A stretch of DNA of 64,000 nucleotides from Sabellastarte sp. h YS-2021 (Eukaryota > Annelida > Polychaeta > Sabellida > Sabellidae), in the NCBI GenBank assembly GCA_964017235.1, contig OZ024929.1:23805464-23869463 (forward strand), written 5' to 3'. Position numbers and translations under genes: made by a program. The notes beneath the pieces were generated by a model. That model searched no databases. It was not told the DNA's origin and saw nothing but the letters and a program-made list of their open reading frames with translations. Shown piece after piece: positions 1 to 11,764 of this stretch (within the stretch, counting starts at the first letter, position 1; every line of letters starts with the position of its first letter).

Positions 1-784
1 TTCTTGGTAAACCGGGTTTACTGTAGTTTGTCTCTTTTTTTTCTGTTTAAATTTTCTGAATACTGTTTAGAATGTAAACCTTCATGGATACTTGTTTTCT
101 AATATTGCATCAAATATCCACTTTGTTTTTTACTTTTCTACATCTTTATAATTTTGAATGAAAATATGTTCAGGTATAATCGTAAATTAGTAGTGTACTG
201 TGTGATTGGCTTGTGTGAATTGTTCAATTTGAAAGAAATGGGTTTTTTTTTGTTTGTTTGTTTGTTTTTCATTTTTTTGGTTAATGTCCATATACTTTTG
301 ATCAAGTTTTTAGAGTGTGATGTATCCAGACCGGAAACCAGACTATGACTATGCAGACTTGTGTATTCACTTTATTGTGTTTGTTAAGTGCTTTACTTAG
401 TTTACTATTTATAAATATATATCGCAAACCATGTTATGTTTTGTTATTGATGACATGTTTTGTAAGGCATTATTATAATTGTTCATGCACAATAAAACTG
501 GATTTTAATGTGTCTTTGTCATATGTCTCAGTATTTACTTTAATTTGACATGTTTTTATCAGCACAGCAACTATTACAGATAAGTATGAAAAGAAAGAGT
601 TTTAAAAATTGTTTAACAAATGCATAATTCTTGACACACTGGATTCATATAAATGGATATTCTGGCACAAGTAACATGAAGTTGAGACTGTTTGAAAATT
701 TTATGAGAACAATGACAAATGAAGACAACATTTAAAATTTAAAATCTATATTTTGCAACAACAATATTTTACTAAAGCAAACTA
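1..784. other. AT-rich intergenic DNA, no gene seen
   Basis: No convincing exon, domain or repeat structure is visible. A canonical AATAAA lies at 491-496 on the plus strand, so the stretch could be the 3' end of a gene outside the window, but no coding sequence leads into it. The short open frames here are hydrophobic, low-complexity translations of T-rich DNA. Confidence 0.4.
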
Positions 785-1090
785 TCATTGAAGTGGCGTG
801 GCAGTAAAAACTAAATGAATATAATTCTTATAATGAGTATTTATTATCTCCCCAGACAACAGTTGGGGATATAGTGGATTCAGATATGCTCTGACTCCAC
901 CATGCCTTTTGACTTTTTCGCCCAATAGCTCAAAAATACTTACACAGATTTCATTCAAACTTAGCATACAAACATATTTGAGCCAGAAGAGGAACTGTAT
1001 TTTAAGGTAACCTTAAACTCCCAATAATAAAGATAAGGTCAAAATGGACCTTAATGCGCACTGTGCCAAAAATTAAAGCTCTAAGTTGAC
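785..1090. repeat. Helitron/Helentron-like repeat end with hairpin
   Basis: A hairpin at 844-870 pairs TATCTCCCCA with TTGGGGATA. The DNA after it (about 870-1080) resembles the units of the 38.2-39.7 kb array: a 'TTAAGGTAACCTTAAACT' block and 'ACTTAGCATACAAACAT' text in the same orientation. This looks like a short single-unit copy of that hairpin-ended repeat family. Assignment to Helentrons is inference from architecture. Confidence 0.45.
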
Positions 1091-1941
1091 ATGTAATCTG
1101 TGAAATGGCAAGTCTGGCCACCCTTTGCTAGATGATATAATTTCTGTATGTGATCTTTATAGAAAATATTTGATAGTTTATCTTCTCTTGTTCATTACTT
1201 CCAAATTAACAAAAAAATAAGTTGTTTTTTCTTCTTTTACAAAATAAGTTCTCTATTTTTTGTGTAAATCAAGTGAAAGCTAAGCCATCTAGCTTGTACG
1301 TGTTAGTACTGGGGTATTTAAACCACTACTTGACCTATTCTGAAAGAAATATTAGATTGCAGTCACCACAAAAGATGATATTTTTCAATAAAATAATCTC
1401 TAACAATTAAATAAAATTCAGGTTGATCTTTATTAGGGCTATACAAAATAACAAGTACAAGAGTTTTACTAAAAACTACTTCAAGGCCAAGGATTAACAG
1501 ATTTCCAACGTGGTCACTGGTAATATTTATAACTTTACAGTCTGATCCAGACCTAAAAAGAACTGACACTCTACGAGATTCTGGAGTGAAAGATGAAAGC
1601 ACCACATTAAACACTACTGAAATAAAATTTGACTCATATTTGGGGCCCATATCTTGCAAAAAGTAAATTGAATATTTTGTTACTTTTTAGCCAACTAAAA
1701 ATATCTGTTCATTTAGCTCTATTTGACATATCAGACATTCTTACTCCCTATTTTAATTGTATCACTTCCAGAAAATAAAAGGCTGCTTTAGTGAAATATA
1801 GTAGGGATACTTCGTTATTCTTGTGTTTATTATTAGTAACGATAGTAACGATCCATCACAACCTCTTTGAAACCGCCAGTAACATCTACATTTCATGTGA
1901 AAAATCTCCGTTGAATTTTTAATCATATAGTAATCTAAGAA
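1091..1941. other. unassigned intergenic DNA
   Basis: AT-rich; no gene, terminal repeat or tandem structure recognised. The 98-codon minus-strand open frame at 1363-1659 has no recognisable domain or splice context and is not called. Confidence 0.4.
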
Positions 1942-3852
1942 CCCAGCAGGCACGCGACTTTGAAATCTGATTGATTCCAACGGTGAAATCTGGTTGAAAT
2001 ACGTGAAGATTTTGTAAACCGTTTTTAGTTGGATCCAACTGGTGAAATCACGTTGAAACCAACTGTTGAAATCTGCTTGAATTCAATGGGTGAAATCGGG
2101 TTGAAATACGTGTAGATTTTGCAAACCGTTTTTGGTTGGATCCAACTGGTGAAATCAGGTTGAATTCAATGGGTGAAATCAGGTTGAATTCATTGGGTGA
2201 AATCTGGTTGAAATATGTGTAGATTTTGCAAACTGTTTTTGGTTGAATCCAATGTATGAAATAGGGTTGAATTCAATGGGTGAAATCAGGTTGTTTACAC
2301 TGTCTTCTTAAGTTGAATCATTGTAGCTTGTGTGTCATAATTATAGCTTCTTAATAATATTATATAATAACTATCCATATGCATATTGTACAATTTGGAT
2401 ACAACTTCAAAGTAATTAATTCTTTCTAAGATGACATGTTTTCATGAATCATTGTATATTCAATATTCTATTTCTCATGACGTTGTAATAACACATAATT
2501 TTTAATCAGCTTTCAAATATGCTCAATATATGTAAATCCATATTTTCCAACTAGATATCCATTTTTATCTTTTTAATAGGACTAGTATTATTAATTGCCT
2601 TCAATTGAAATTCTTTTTGTGAAATTTTAAAATATTTTTTTTCTTTGTAAATAACAAACAATTGTGACATTATTTATATCTTCAGTATTTTATGCAATCA
2701 GTTTCTTTTAAATCTTTTATTAAGTTGGCTATAATTATATTTTAATTATAAAGAAGCTATAATCATGTAGCAAAGCCACAATGCTCAGTTCAGCTGCTTG
2801 TGTCTCATATAACTTTGCTATATAAACTGAAAAAAACACAAGAAAAGCCACATTTGAAGAACTCCACCCATTACTCCCCAACTTAATTAGTTGTCAGTGC
2901 TAACCACAAAAAAAACAGACTTAAAGAAGTAAACACCATGAGTGCAACTGAGCAAGGGTAAACCCCCACCTCCACCCCTGCTGTGCTATCTAATTACTTT
3001 AGTCACAGGTCCAATGTCCTGTGTAGCAGGGTACAGATAAGAAAAATCAGGACCCCCCAACCTCACTGTTGTGTGACAAAATGTTATAGCTTAGGTTCTT
3101 GGTGTAGGGAAGTTTTCAGTGTAAACTTGTAAACTGAAAAGTATGTTCTTTGTGTATGGGAGAATTTGAGAAACAAATTCTTAATTACTAAGTTTTGATG
3201 AATAAGTTTGAATTTATCTTTTTTATTTAAGATAAGTTTGACTTCAAAATGTTTTTTTTTTAATTATCAGGAATTGCATTAATGAAAATATAATTATAAA
3301 TTATAAAAATTATATTTGGATGCATAAGTTAATTAATAAGGAGAATGGATAAAAATGTACAAGTACATGCACACATAATCTTTATCATCTTTATAATCTT
3401 TAAAAATTAGTCTTTGCTTTACAAATACCTACAAATTCAAAAACAATTGCAATAATAGTTCTTTCAAAAAGTTAGACTTAATCACTAAATCACCCTCTAG
3501 AAAAAGAATTTTCAATCAATGATTACCAGTCATTCATTTCCCAACATTCAACCTGTTTTCTGTTCAATAACATGACTAAGATTTCATGTCGAAAAACCTA
3601 ACTTGATTTAGTGGTGATTTTTTTATGAAGTATCACTACTTTTTCCAGTCAGAAATCCAGCTTTGAAATAGTGTTGAAATTGTGTCAGTGGCAGTTTTTC
3701 AACCAAAAATCACAATGATTTCTGGTCAAAATAGCACTACTTTTTCATGTCAGAAAACTAACTTAGATTTAGTAGTTGGTAATGTTCATGTCAACGTCAG
3801 GACCTGTTTTCAACTCTAAATCAACGACATTTCAAGGCGTGTGCCTGCTGGG
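1942..3852. mobile_element. CCCAG-terminus transposon, copy A (1.9 kb)
   Basis: The ends are inverted: CCCAGCAGGCACGCGACTT on the left and, reading inward from the right, CCCAGCAGGCACACGCCTT. The element is flanked by AA on both sides (1940-1941 and 3853-3854), a possible 2-bp target duplication. About 1980-2310 holds repeats of a GGTGAAATC/GGTTGAATTCAA unit; about 3580-3840 holds a different set of subterminal repeats around 'CACTACTTTTTC' and 'TTTCAAC'. The interior is AT-rich and non-coding, so this is non-autonomous. A second copy in inverse orientation begins at 9727, and a third, more diverged, ends at 14358. Subterminal repeats with short duplications are typical of CACTA/CMC-type transposons, but CCCAG is not a terminus I can assign. 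Confidence 0.75.
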
Positions 3853-4394
3853 AAACCATCAAAAAGGCTCAAATTAACATTAAAATTTAAAAAAAAATGC
3901 AATATAGATGATGCTATAGTTTTAAAAACCATATTAAAAACCAGGCCAGGATATAAGTGTGGGCAATTATAACGCAGGAGAATGAAGGACCTTCACAATA
4001 TGATGCAGTATATCCCAGCTTGTCTGGAAACACCTCTTGACATGGTTTGGGTTGGACTGTATTTCAACACAATCCAAAGTGTTAGGACAAGCCATAAAGG
4101 CAAACTGACGTCATATCTGGTCACAATAAACCATAGTGATAGCCCAATTTGACTGCAACATTGTTCAGACTCACAACGACAGGACTGATTAATTTTTGCA
4201 GTCTAGATTGGAAGTGCAATTCCATGGATCACTATATATAGCCCTAACAGCTGAGTATCAAAGTCACTTCCTGTAGAAAATTAGGGCTTTTTTGGTTTTA
4301 TTTTTGAGTTAAATCTTTCCATTTTCATTCTGATTGCAGCTGAAGCAGGACACCTCAGAAACATTTGAACAAAAAAAAAATCCACCATTTTGCC

Positions 4395-5175
4395 ATGGAT
4401 ATGTCAAAAGGATGTTACAACAACCTCTTCACTGAGTTAATTCAAAGTAGCATTTCAGGCTACCAGAACTTTGCGAGGATGCCGCCTGCAGTTTTTGACC
4501 TTGTTCAGCAGTGAAGAAATAACTCAACATTGTCAGGCAGCCTTTAGAGGTGGGCTTAAGGCTGGTCATAACACCCAGACACTTCTTCTCCTTGGTTCTG
4601 CTAGTCATGGTTAATATGGACTACAAATTCCTTTGGGTAGATGTTGGGTCCATGCAGTGGATCTTCATCAGATGCAAAGGCTGAAGGAGAAGATAAAGGA
4701 GGGGACTATGAGGCTTCCCCCACCTAAAATTCTGATGGAGGGAGGACTCCTTTGAACTATATTTGGATGGGTGGTTATGCTTTCGCCTTGAAACTATAGA
4801 TAATGAAACCATACAGAAAAAGACAACGGAGTAGGGAAGGGAGAATAGCAAACTATAGGATCTACAGGAGGCAGGAGGATAGTGCAGAATGCTTTGGAAA
4901 TATTAGTGCACAGGCGATATAGCATCAACATGTGCTACACAACATTCTAAGGGGACATCAAAAAGGAGAAGCTTACCCACAGAACCCACAGGATGACCTG
5001 GCAGCCATAAATTAACAGCCATTAGGTGGGGCAGATGAAATCCCTGAAAAGTGGCAAAGCAACAAAGAAACGTGATTACTTTAACCATGAAGGTGCCACG
5101 GTGAAAGGATCTGATGATATAACAGGAGAAGAATCTACCGTGAGGACAGAATGAACTGGCATCTATCAGATCCTT
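4395..5175 (+). pseudogene. PIF/Harbinger transposase (DDE_Tnp_4) pseudogene
   Basis: Plus-strand translation across frames gives recognisable HARBI1/DDE_Tnp_4 pieces. An N-terminal 'NFARMPPAVFDLV' lies near 4470-4510. The block around the second catalytic Asp, 'MDYKFLWVDVG' followed by 'SSSDA', lies near 4615-4675. 'GGYAFALKL' then 'MKPYRKRQR' lie near 4770-4830, and 'NYRIYRRQEDSAECFGN' near 4850-4905 corresponds to the region with the catalytic Glu. Between the first two blocks about 100 residues of the family are missing, including the first catalytic Asp, and several stops and frameshifts are present. In life such an enzyme cuts and pastes PIF/Harbinger elements with a Myb-like partner; neither the partner nor terminal repeats were found. 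Upstream DNA (3853-4394) has no recognised feature. Confidence 0.7.
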
Positions 5176-5275
5176 TTAAGGACTAATATATTGTTCTAAG
5201 ATCTATTGTTTAAGCTAGTGTTCAACAAATTTCCTAAAAGTCCCAAAGTAACAATGACACTCAACAAAGAAATTA

Positions 5276-7107
5276 CCCAGCAAGCATGATCATATGGGGC
5301 CTATGTGGGCTATAGATGGGCAAATAGCAATATGGGTCCTATAAAGGATATATATGGACGCAAACAGCCCAAGGAGGGCCCATATTGGTCCCATCTATAT
5401 AAAAATATGTAATGTTCCCTAAAAAGCACAAAATGAGGAAAAAAAACAGATTTAATATTAGATTCATTTGATATTATGTTCATTTGGACTTCTTAAAGAG
5501 TGGTAAAAAAAAGATTTATTATCACAATGTTCAATATGGGTCCCACAATGGACTTTTATGGGTGATTTACTGGTATAAGGGTCCCAGGAAGGTCCCATAT
5601 AAAAATCCAAGAGGAAAAATGTAAATATATATAACAAGTGTTCTTTATTAGCTTCTCATCTGATTTTGAATGAAAAAAAATGAAAAAAAAGCTTTTTAAA
5701 TAAAAGTGTACATGCATATTGGTTGGACCTGTGAAGGTCAAAAATGGGTATAATATTCCCACAAGGGACCCTCATTATTATCACATACACTAGCCATTTT
5801 ATAACTCTGTAAATGTATTGTCAAGTTTTTGTGAATAATGTATTAAAATTAAATTTGTTGTATATCTCACTAAGTAATAATCTAGTGGTTTATATTACCT
5901 TAATGTACCACAAACACCTTTTCATGTATAAGAGTACAGAAATCCTAAGTCTACAGTTGTGGTAGAAATTCTGCTAAATTTTAGTTTGTCTTAGTTTAAC
6001 TCAAGGGGTCATTTATAGGTCAACCCCCTATCTCATGCAATACAGATATGTTTATCTTTTCCCACAGACAGTATTTTGAAGCAGTGCTAGGAAAAAGGGA
6101 AAACACCCCATGGTGTGAAATAGGGTAGCCTTTCTTCACCAAGATGCAAATTACAGTACAATTTAAAGATTATAAATATGTCTGAGAAATCTATGACATT
6201 TGTAAAAATTGTGTAAATAAGGCAAAAATAATAAACTATAATATTTTTGGTGGGGATTCATAATGAAAAAAATCTTCATTAATCAAATAATCTATGTGTT
6301 TATTTATATCAGTTAACTGAGGATTTCATCACATGTTTCACTTGTGTTTTGACAAGGCTATGTAGCTGTTTTATCTTGGGTCATCTGGAAAAAGGGTTTG
6401 GGTGGATCATTAAGTGATGAGTTTCTGATATACATTTCTGTATTCTGTATAAGACAAGCTTAGACACAAATGCGGTACATCATAAGATTTTGAACTTGAA
6501 ATGATTTGAATTACATTCTAGAAAATGGATAACATTATAGTATGAATCAAGATTGTATTGTGTATTATTTACAAAGGCTTCATTAAAGTGTATTAAAATA
6601 CTTCCAGGTGAAATATTAGACAAAATATGTGGACAAAGTTTGAAGGAAATTGTGGACTGTTCACACAGATCAACTCGTTTTTGAGCTTCTATTACTTCAA
6701 ATGGACCTTGTGTTGGTAGTGCACATTTAAAAACTGAGCCGATCCATACATCTGAACCTATATGTAGGACCAATAAGGATCTGGATGCAGTTTACCATAT
6801 AGTACCCTTGTCAGACCCACATATGACCCATATACAGAGCCCATACTGGTCCCATCACCAAACCATTTGCAAAAACCATCTGGGCCCCATGTTCAAATTA
6901 CAAGTTGGGCCCATGTGGGACCCATTTATTTCACAATAAAGGCCCCATATGGGGCCCATATATGACCCATATTGATATATGACCATATTGGTCCCATCAA
7001 AAAACCGTTTGCAAAAACTGACTGGGGCCCATATAGGGAACCCACAAAGGCCCCATATAAAAACCCATTTGGGACCCTTGTTGGTCTCATATGTAGTGCT
7101 GGCTGGG
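5276..7107. mobile_element. CCCAG-terminus transposon with GGGCCCATATGGG termini (1.8 kb)
   Basis: Left end CCCAGCAAGCATGATCATAT; right end read inward CCCAGCCAGCACTACATATG. TA flanks both sides (5274-5275, 7108-7109), a 2-bp target duplication. Both subterminal zones (about 5290-5400 with outliers to 5765, and about 6790-7090) are built from near-palindromic units of the type ATATGGGCCCATAT and TGGTCCCAT, many times repeated. The interior is AT-rich with no coding potential. It shares its outermost bases with the elements at 1942, 9727 and 16086, though the subterminal sequence is different. Confidence 0.75.
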
Positions 7108-7336
7108 TATTGCATTCACACTTACAAAAAAAATTGATAATACCATAACATGTCACTGAAATAAATGTAAAGATATTTGACCAAACAAAAAAGAAAAACC
7201 ACCCCAACAACCATCTCTAATATTTCACAAAGTGTAAACTTGTCATCACAACATTAAACTTCAGTTCAATTTTTGTCTGGTCAGATGTCTGCACGCCACT
7301 CACCCAATCACTTACTCACTTAAGCCTTAAGCTGTT

Positions 7337-7905
7337 GTGCTACCCATGACACTTCATGATTTGCATAATATTCAACGCTTTCTTCCATATGACATCTCAG
7401 TCATGGTGGCAAATGCATTGGTCAGTAGTCTGGATTATTGCAATTCTCTGCTTCGCAGTTTGTCCTCCAAGAATATCACAAGGCTTTTAGAATATCCAAA
7501 ATTGTTTGGCATGCTTTGTCTCTGGTGCTTCCAGATTTTCTCATGTCACTCCAACCTTAAAGATTATCCAATAGCTTCCTGTTAAATAATGAATCATTTT
7601 CAAAACACTGGTACTCATACATAAGTATCTTACCACTGGCAAGCCAAAAGAATTTGCCATGTATTTGTCTTTGTATACATCTGTTGTTAAAGCAAACGTA
7701 GTAATCCAGAAAATATGTTTCTCAAAGTTCCTTTCTATAGCTCTTCAGTTCATAAATCTAAAGTTCATATCAACAAGTGCTTCTCATATGATGCCCCAAT
7801 ACTCTGGAATGATTTGCCACTGGAAATTCAAACTGCTCCTACACTATCATGTTTCAAAAGACAACTGAAAACTTATTTGTTTCAGAAGTCTTTCCCTCCC
7901 TAGTT
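7337..7905 (+). pseudogene. LINE ORF2 C-terminal fragment (degenerate)
   Basis: Two frames give the tail of a non-LTR reverse transcriptase. 'NALVSSLDYCNSLL' near 7410-7460 matches the post-catalytic 'SRLDYCNSLLYG' block of CR1/L2/jockey-like LINEs. 'PILWNDLPLEIQ' and 'FKRQLKTYLF' near 7795-7890 match the usual end of these proteins ('LWNSLP...FKxxLKTHLF'). The catalytic core (YADD) is absent and the frame is interrupted, so it is a dead 5'-truncated copy, as is normal for LINEs. Confidence 0.75.
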
Positions 7906-9726
7906 TTTTTACTACCACACACCGATGGTCCCCCTGGTGACAACGATATTATGTTTTACGATTTCTGAATTTATGTATTACAATTTGGATGGTGTGCCTT
8001 AGAATCTGTGAGTTCTGAAATTAAGCACATGGATACCTGATACCTGACACTTAGGCTTGTTGTATTGGTTGGAGAACCCGGGTTTGTTGTGATAGTTGAA
8101 GCATCTGTGTCTGAAATTGTGAATATATACTCCCTGGAAGTGGCAGCTGGCTGTTGTGGCTGCTAATGAGTAAACACAGTCTATATGGCACATAATATGA
8201 ACTTGCACTAGAAACTGCACTGTGGCTGTGGCAGGTGTGCCGTCTCCTCTACCTTGCTCTGGATACCCCCGAGTAATTTCATACTCTCATTTCCGAAAGT
8301 CTGAAAGTCTCTTTCTTCTAAATTCTCCACCTATGTGGACAAGTAATTACATAGTGCTGTTCTGTTGTTCTCCTGCCTTGTACCCAAAAAAGAGGTCAAT
8401 ATTGTCTTCATCTGGGAGAACTGATCAAGCATCTGTCTATGCCCTGATACTGGCTAAGGCACTGCACTGGTATTGGAACTGCTAGCAACAGGTGGGTCAT
8501 GTTTCTCCGAGCGAAATCTGGTCTCCATACTGTCTGTGTCTGTACAGCCTTTGCAGATGTCATGCGCAGTGCCTGCCGTGGCACTTGGTCCTCCCTGTGC
8601 TGAGCTGAACCCTGAGGACTTGCAGATGCTCTGCTTTCTTTTGTGGAATTTGCTATATATCCAGTGCTGTCTGTTGGTGAATTCTTTTCGAGCCTGGCAA
8701 GATTTGGACTGGATTACCTTCACATATCTGGCCCTTTGGAACTAAAACCATGTCTTGCAAACCTGTACAGAAAGTTTACTACTGTTGGACAATGTTTCCC
8801 ACAAGCAATCCTACCAGGCTTTGTGTTAAAATAGCCCATGAATGCATCTTATCATAGAGTCGTTGTCATTTTTGTCAATTCCTCTTTTGCCTCTTCATTG
8901 GTATCTGCGAGAAAAATATTTATCATTTTGCCCGTCTGTCTTTTGAATTGACAGGACAGAAGAGAGTAAGATGCTCTCTGATTCATTTTTGTTTCAGCTT
9001 CCATCTCACTCTCATTTCTTTCTGTCCTCTGTCTCTTCATCTACATTTCTTTCTACTCCCTCTTCTCCCTTTGTAGTCTCTCATTTTCCTCCCTCTCTTT
9101 CTCCACCCTCTTCCTCTGGATATCAGCAGCGATATCCCCCAACCCAAACTCTTCATTTGTGTGTGTCTGTGGGGATTTCTATTTTCCTGTGATTCTTTCT
9201 CGACTTCTTAGGAACCATAATATAAAGTAATGTTTTAAAAACAAAGCCTGTCAACTAAGCACAAAACTTTATGTCTGTGCACTAAATCCTCACTATATTT
9301 GCGAAAAACCAAAAATATATCTCAAGGCTACTTGTTACTTGTTGGCATATACAAATTCCAAATGATGCTTTCTGTGTACCGACTTGCCCATTTTATATGC
9401 ACTGACAACCCCAACTGATCGGACATGATAGGAAAACCTGCAACAGGCCTGTCCCATACACTTCATAGCTTATCTTTAGATGTAACTGCCTGGTCAGTTT
9501 CTTACACCTTGTCCTGCAGTGCTGGTGGCTTGTCATGCTGAGAGAAAAAAACAAATCTGTTGAGCAGAGTAGCTGAAATTTATGTTCATTTGTAAAGTAT
9601 ATGCACAAAACTGCTACACTCATGACAGACTGGTCTGACTTTAAGCTTCATAAAATATTATGACCTAAAGTATCACAGAATGGGTTGACCCGGTGAAAGA
9701 AAAATGTTGTTTTACCTTTGCTACTA
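7906..9726. other. unassigned DNA with a charged coil-like remnant
   Basis: No complete gene is visible. On the minus strand at about 8850-9140 a frame with stops translates to Arg/Glu-rich text ('ADIQRKRVEKEREENERLQR', then 'RQRTERNESEMEAETK'), the sort of charged coil found before gag in some invertebrate retroelements. It could equally be an artefact of purine-rich DNA. The rest holds nothing I recognise. Confidence 0.25.
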
Positions 9727-11545
9727 CCCAGCAGGCACACCCCTTGAAATGTCGTTGATTTAGAGTTGAAAACAGGTCCTGACGTTGAAATTCGCATTAT
9801 CAACTACTAAATCTAAGTTAGTTTTCTGACATAAAAAAGTAGTGATATTTTGACCAGAAATCATGGTGATTTTTGGTTGAAAAATTGACACTGACACAAT
9901 TTCAACACTATTTCAAAGCTGGATTTCTGACTGGAAAAAGTAGTGATACTTCATGAAAAAATCACCACTAAATCAAGTTAGGTTTTTCGACATGAAATCT
10001 TAGTCATGTTATTGAACAGAAAACAGGTTGAATATTGGGAAATGAATGACTAATGATCGTTGATTGAAAATTCTTTTTCTAGAGGGTGATATTAGTGATT
10101 AAGACTAACTTTTTGAAAGAACTATTATTGCAATAGTTTTTGATTTTGTAGGTATTTGTAAAGCAAAGACTAATTTTTAATGATTATAAAGATGATAAAG
10201 ATTATGCGTGTATGTACTTGTACATTTTTATCCATTCTGCTTATTAATTTATAGCAACTTACAACAAAACTGATGCACCCAAATATAATTTTATAATTTA
10301 TAATTATATTTTGATTAATGCAATTCCTGATAATTAAAAAAAAACATTTTGAAGTCAAACTTATCTTAAATAAAAAAGATAAATTCAAACTTATTCATCA
10401 AAGCTTAGTAATTTGAATTTGTTTGTCAAATTCTCCCATACACAAATAACTAGTTTTCAGTTTGCAAGTTAACACTGAAAACTTCTCTATACAGAGAAGC
10501 TATAACGTTTTATCACACAACAGTGAGGTTGGGGGGTTCCTGTTTTTACTTATCTGTACCCTGCTACACAGAACATTAGGCCTGTGACTAAAAGTAATTA
10601 GGTAACACAGCAGGGATGGAGGTGGGGGTTTACCCTTGCTCAATTGCATGCATGGTGTTTACTTCTTTAGGTCTGTTTTTTGTGGTCAGAACTGACAACT
10701 AATTAAGGTTGGGAGTAATGGGTTGAGTTTTAATAATGTGGCTATTCTTGTGCTTTTTTCAGTTTATATAACAAAGTTGTATGAGACACAAGCATCTGAA
10801 CTGAGCATTGTGGCTTTGCTACATGATTATAGCTTCTTTATAATTACAATATAATTATATCCAACTTAATAAAACATTTAAAAGAAACTGATTGGATAAA
10901 ATACTGAAGATATAAATAATTTCACAATTGTTTCTTATTTAAAAAAAAATTATTTTAAAATTTCACAAAAAGAATTTCGATTGAAGGCACTGAATAATAC
11001 CAGTCCTATTAATAACATAAAAATGGATATCTAGTTGGAAAATATTGATTTACATATCTTGAGCAATTGTATTTGAAAGCTGATGCAAAATATGTGTTAT
11101 TACAATGTCATCAGAAATATAATATTGAATATACAATGATTCATGAAAACATGTCATCTTAGAAAGAATTACAATAATTACTTTGAAGATGTATCCAAAT
11201 TGTAAAATATGCATGTGGATAGTTATTGTATAATATTATTAAGATGCTATAATTATGACACACAAGCTACAATGATTCAAATAAAGACGACAGTGTAAAC
11301 AACCTGATTTCACCCATTGAATTCAACCCTATTTCATACATTGGATTCAACCAAAAACAGTTTGCAAAATCTACACGTATTTCAACCAGATTTCACCCAC
11401 TGAATTCAACCTGATTTCACTGATTGAATTCAACCTGATATCACCGGTTGGATCCAACGAAAAATGATTTGCAAATCTACACGTATTTCAACCAGATTTC
11501 TATGTTGGATTCATCCAGATTTCAATAAGTTTCACCAGGTGTGAT
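9727..11545. mobile_element. CCCAG-terminus transposon, copy B (inverse of copy A)
   Basis: Starts with CCCAGCAGGCACACCCCTT and is the reverse complement of copy A over nearly its full length: compare the blocks about 9745-10015, 10480-10740 and 11290-11520 with about 3835-3570, 3100-2850 and 2310-1980. Copies A and B form inverted repeats of about 1.8 kb around 3853-9726. Its right end lacks the terminal CCTGCTGGG and dissolves near 11545, followed by copy C in the same orientation, so B is truncated on one side. Confidence 0.7.
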
Positions 11546-11764
11546 TTAAAATTAAATGTTAAGTAAAGTTGGAAACTTTTCATGTTAAGATAAAACTCTT
11601 TAGAGAAAGTCTGGGACATCTCCCATACTGAAGGGAAACCACCAAGTCAGGTCTTGCTTAATTATGAGCTAATTTACTTTCAAGTATGGTCGGTAGTGTT
11701 TTTGGATCTGTTGTAGGATAAGGTTGGGTTACTTTAAAAGGACAGGACTACAAGTATTTGATGA

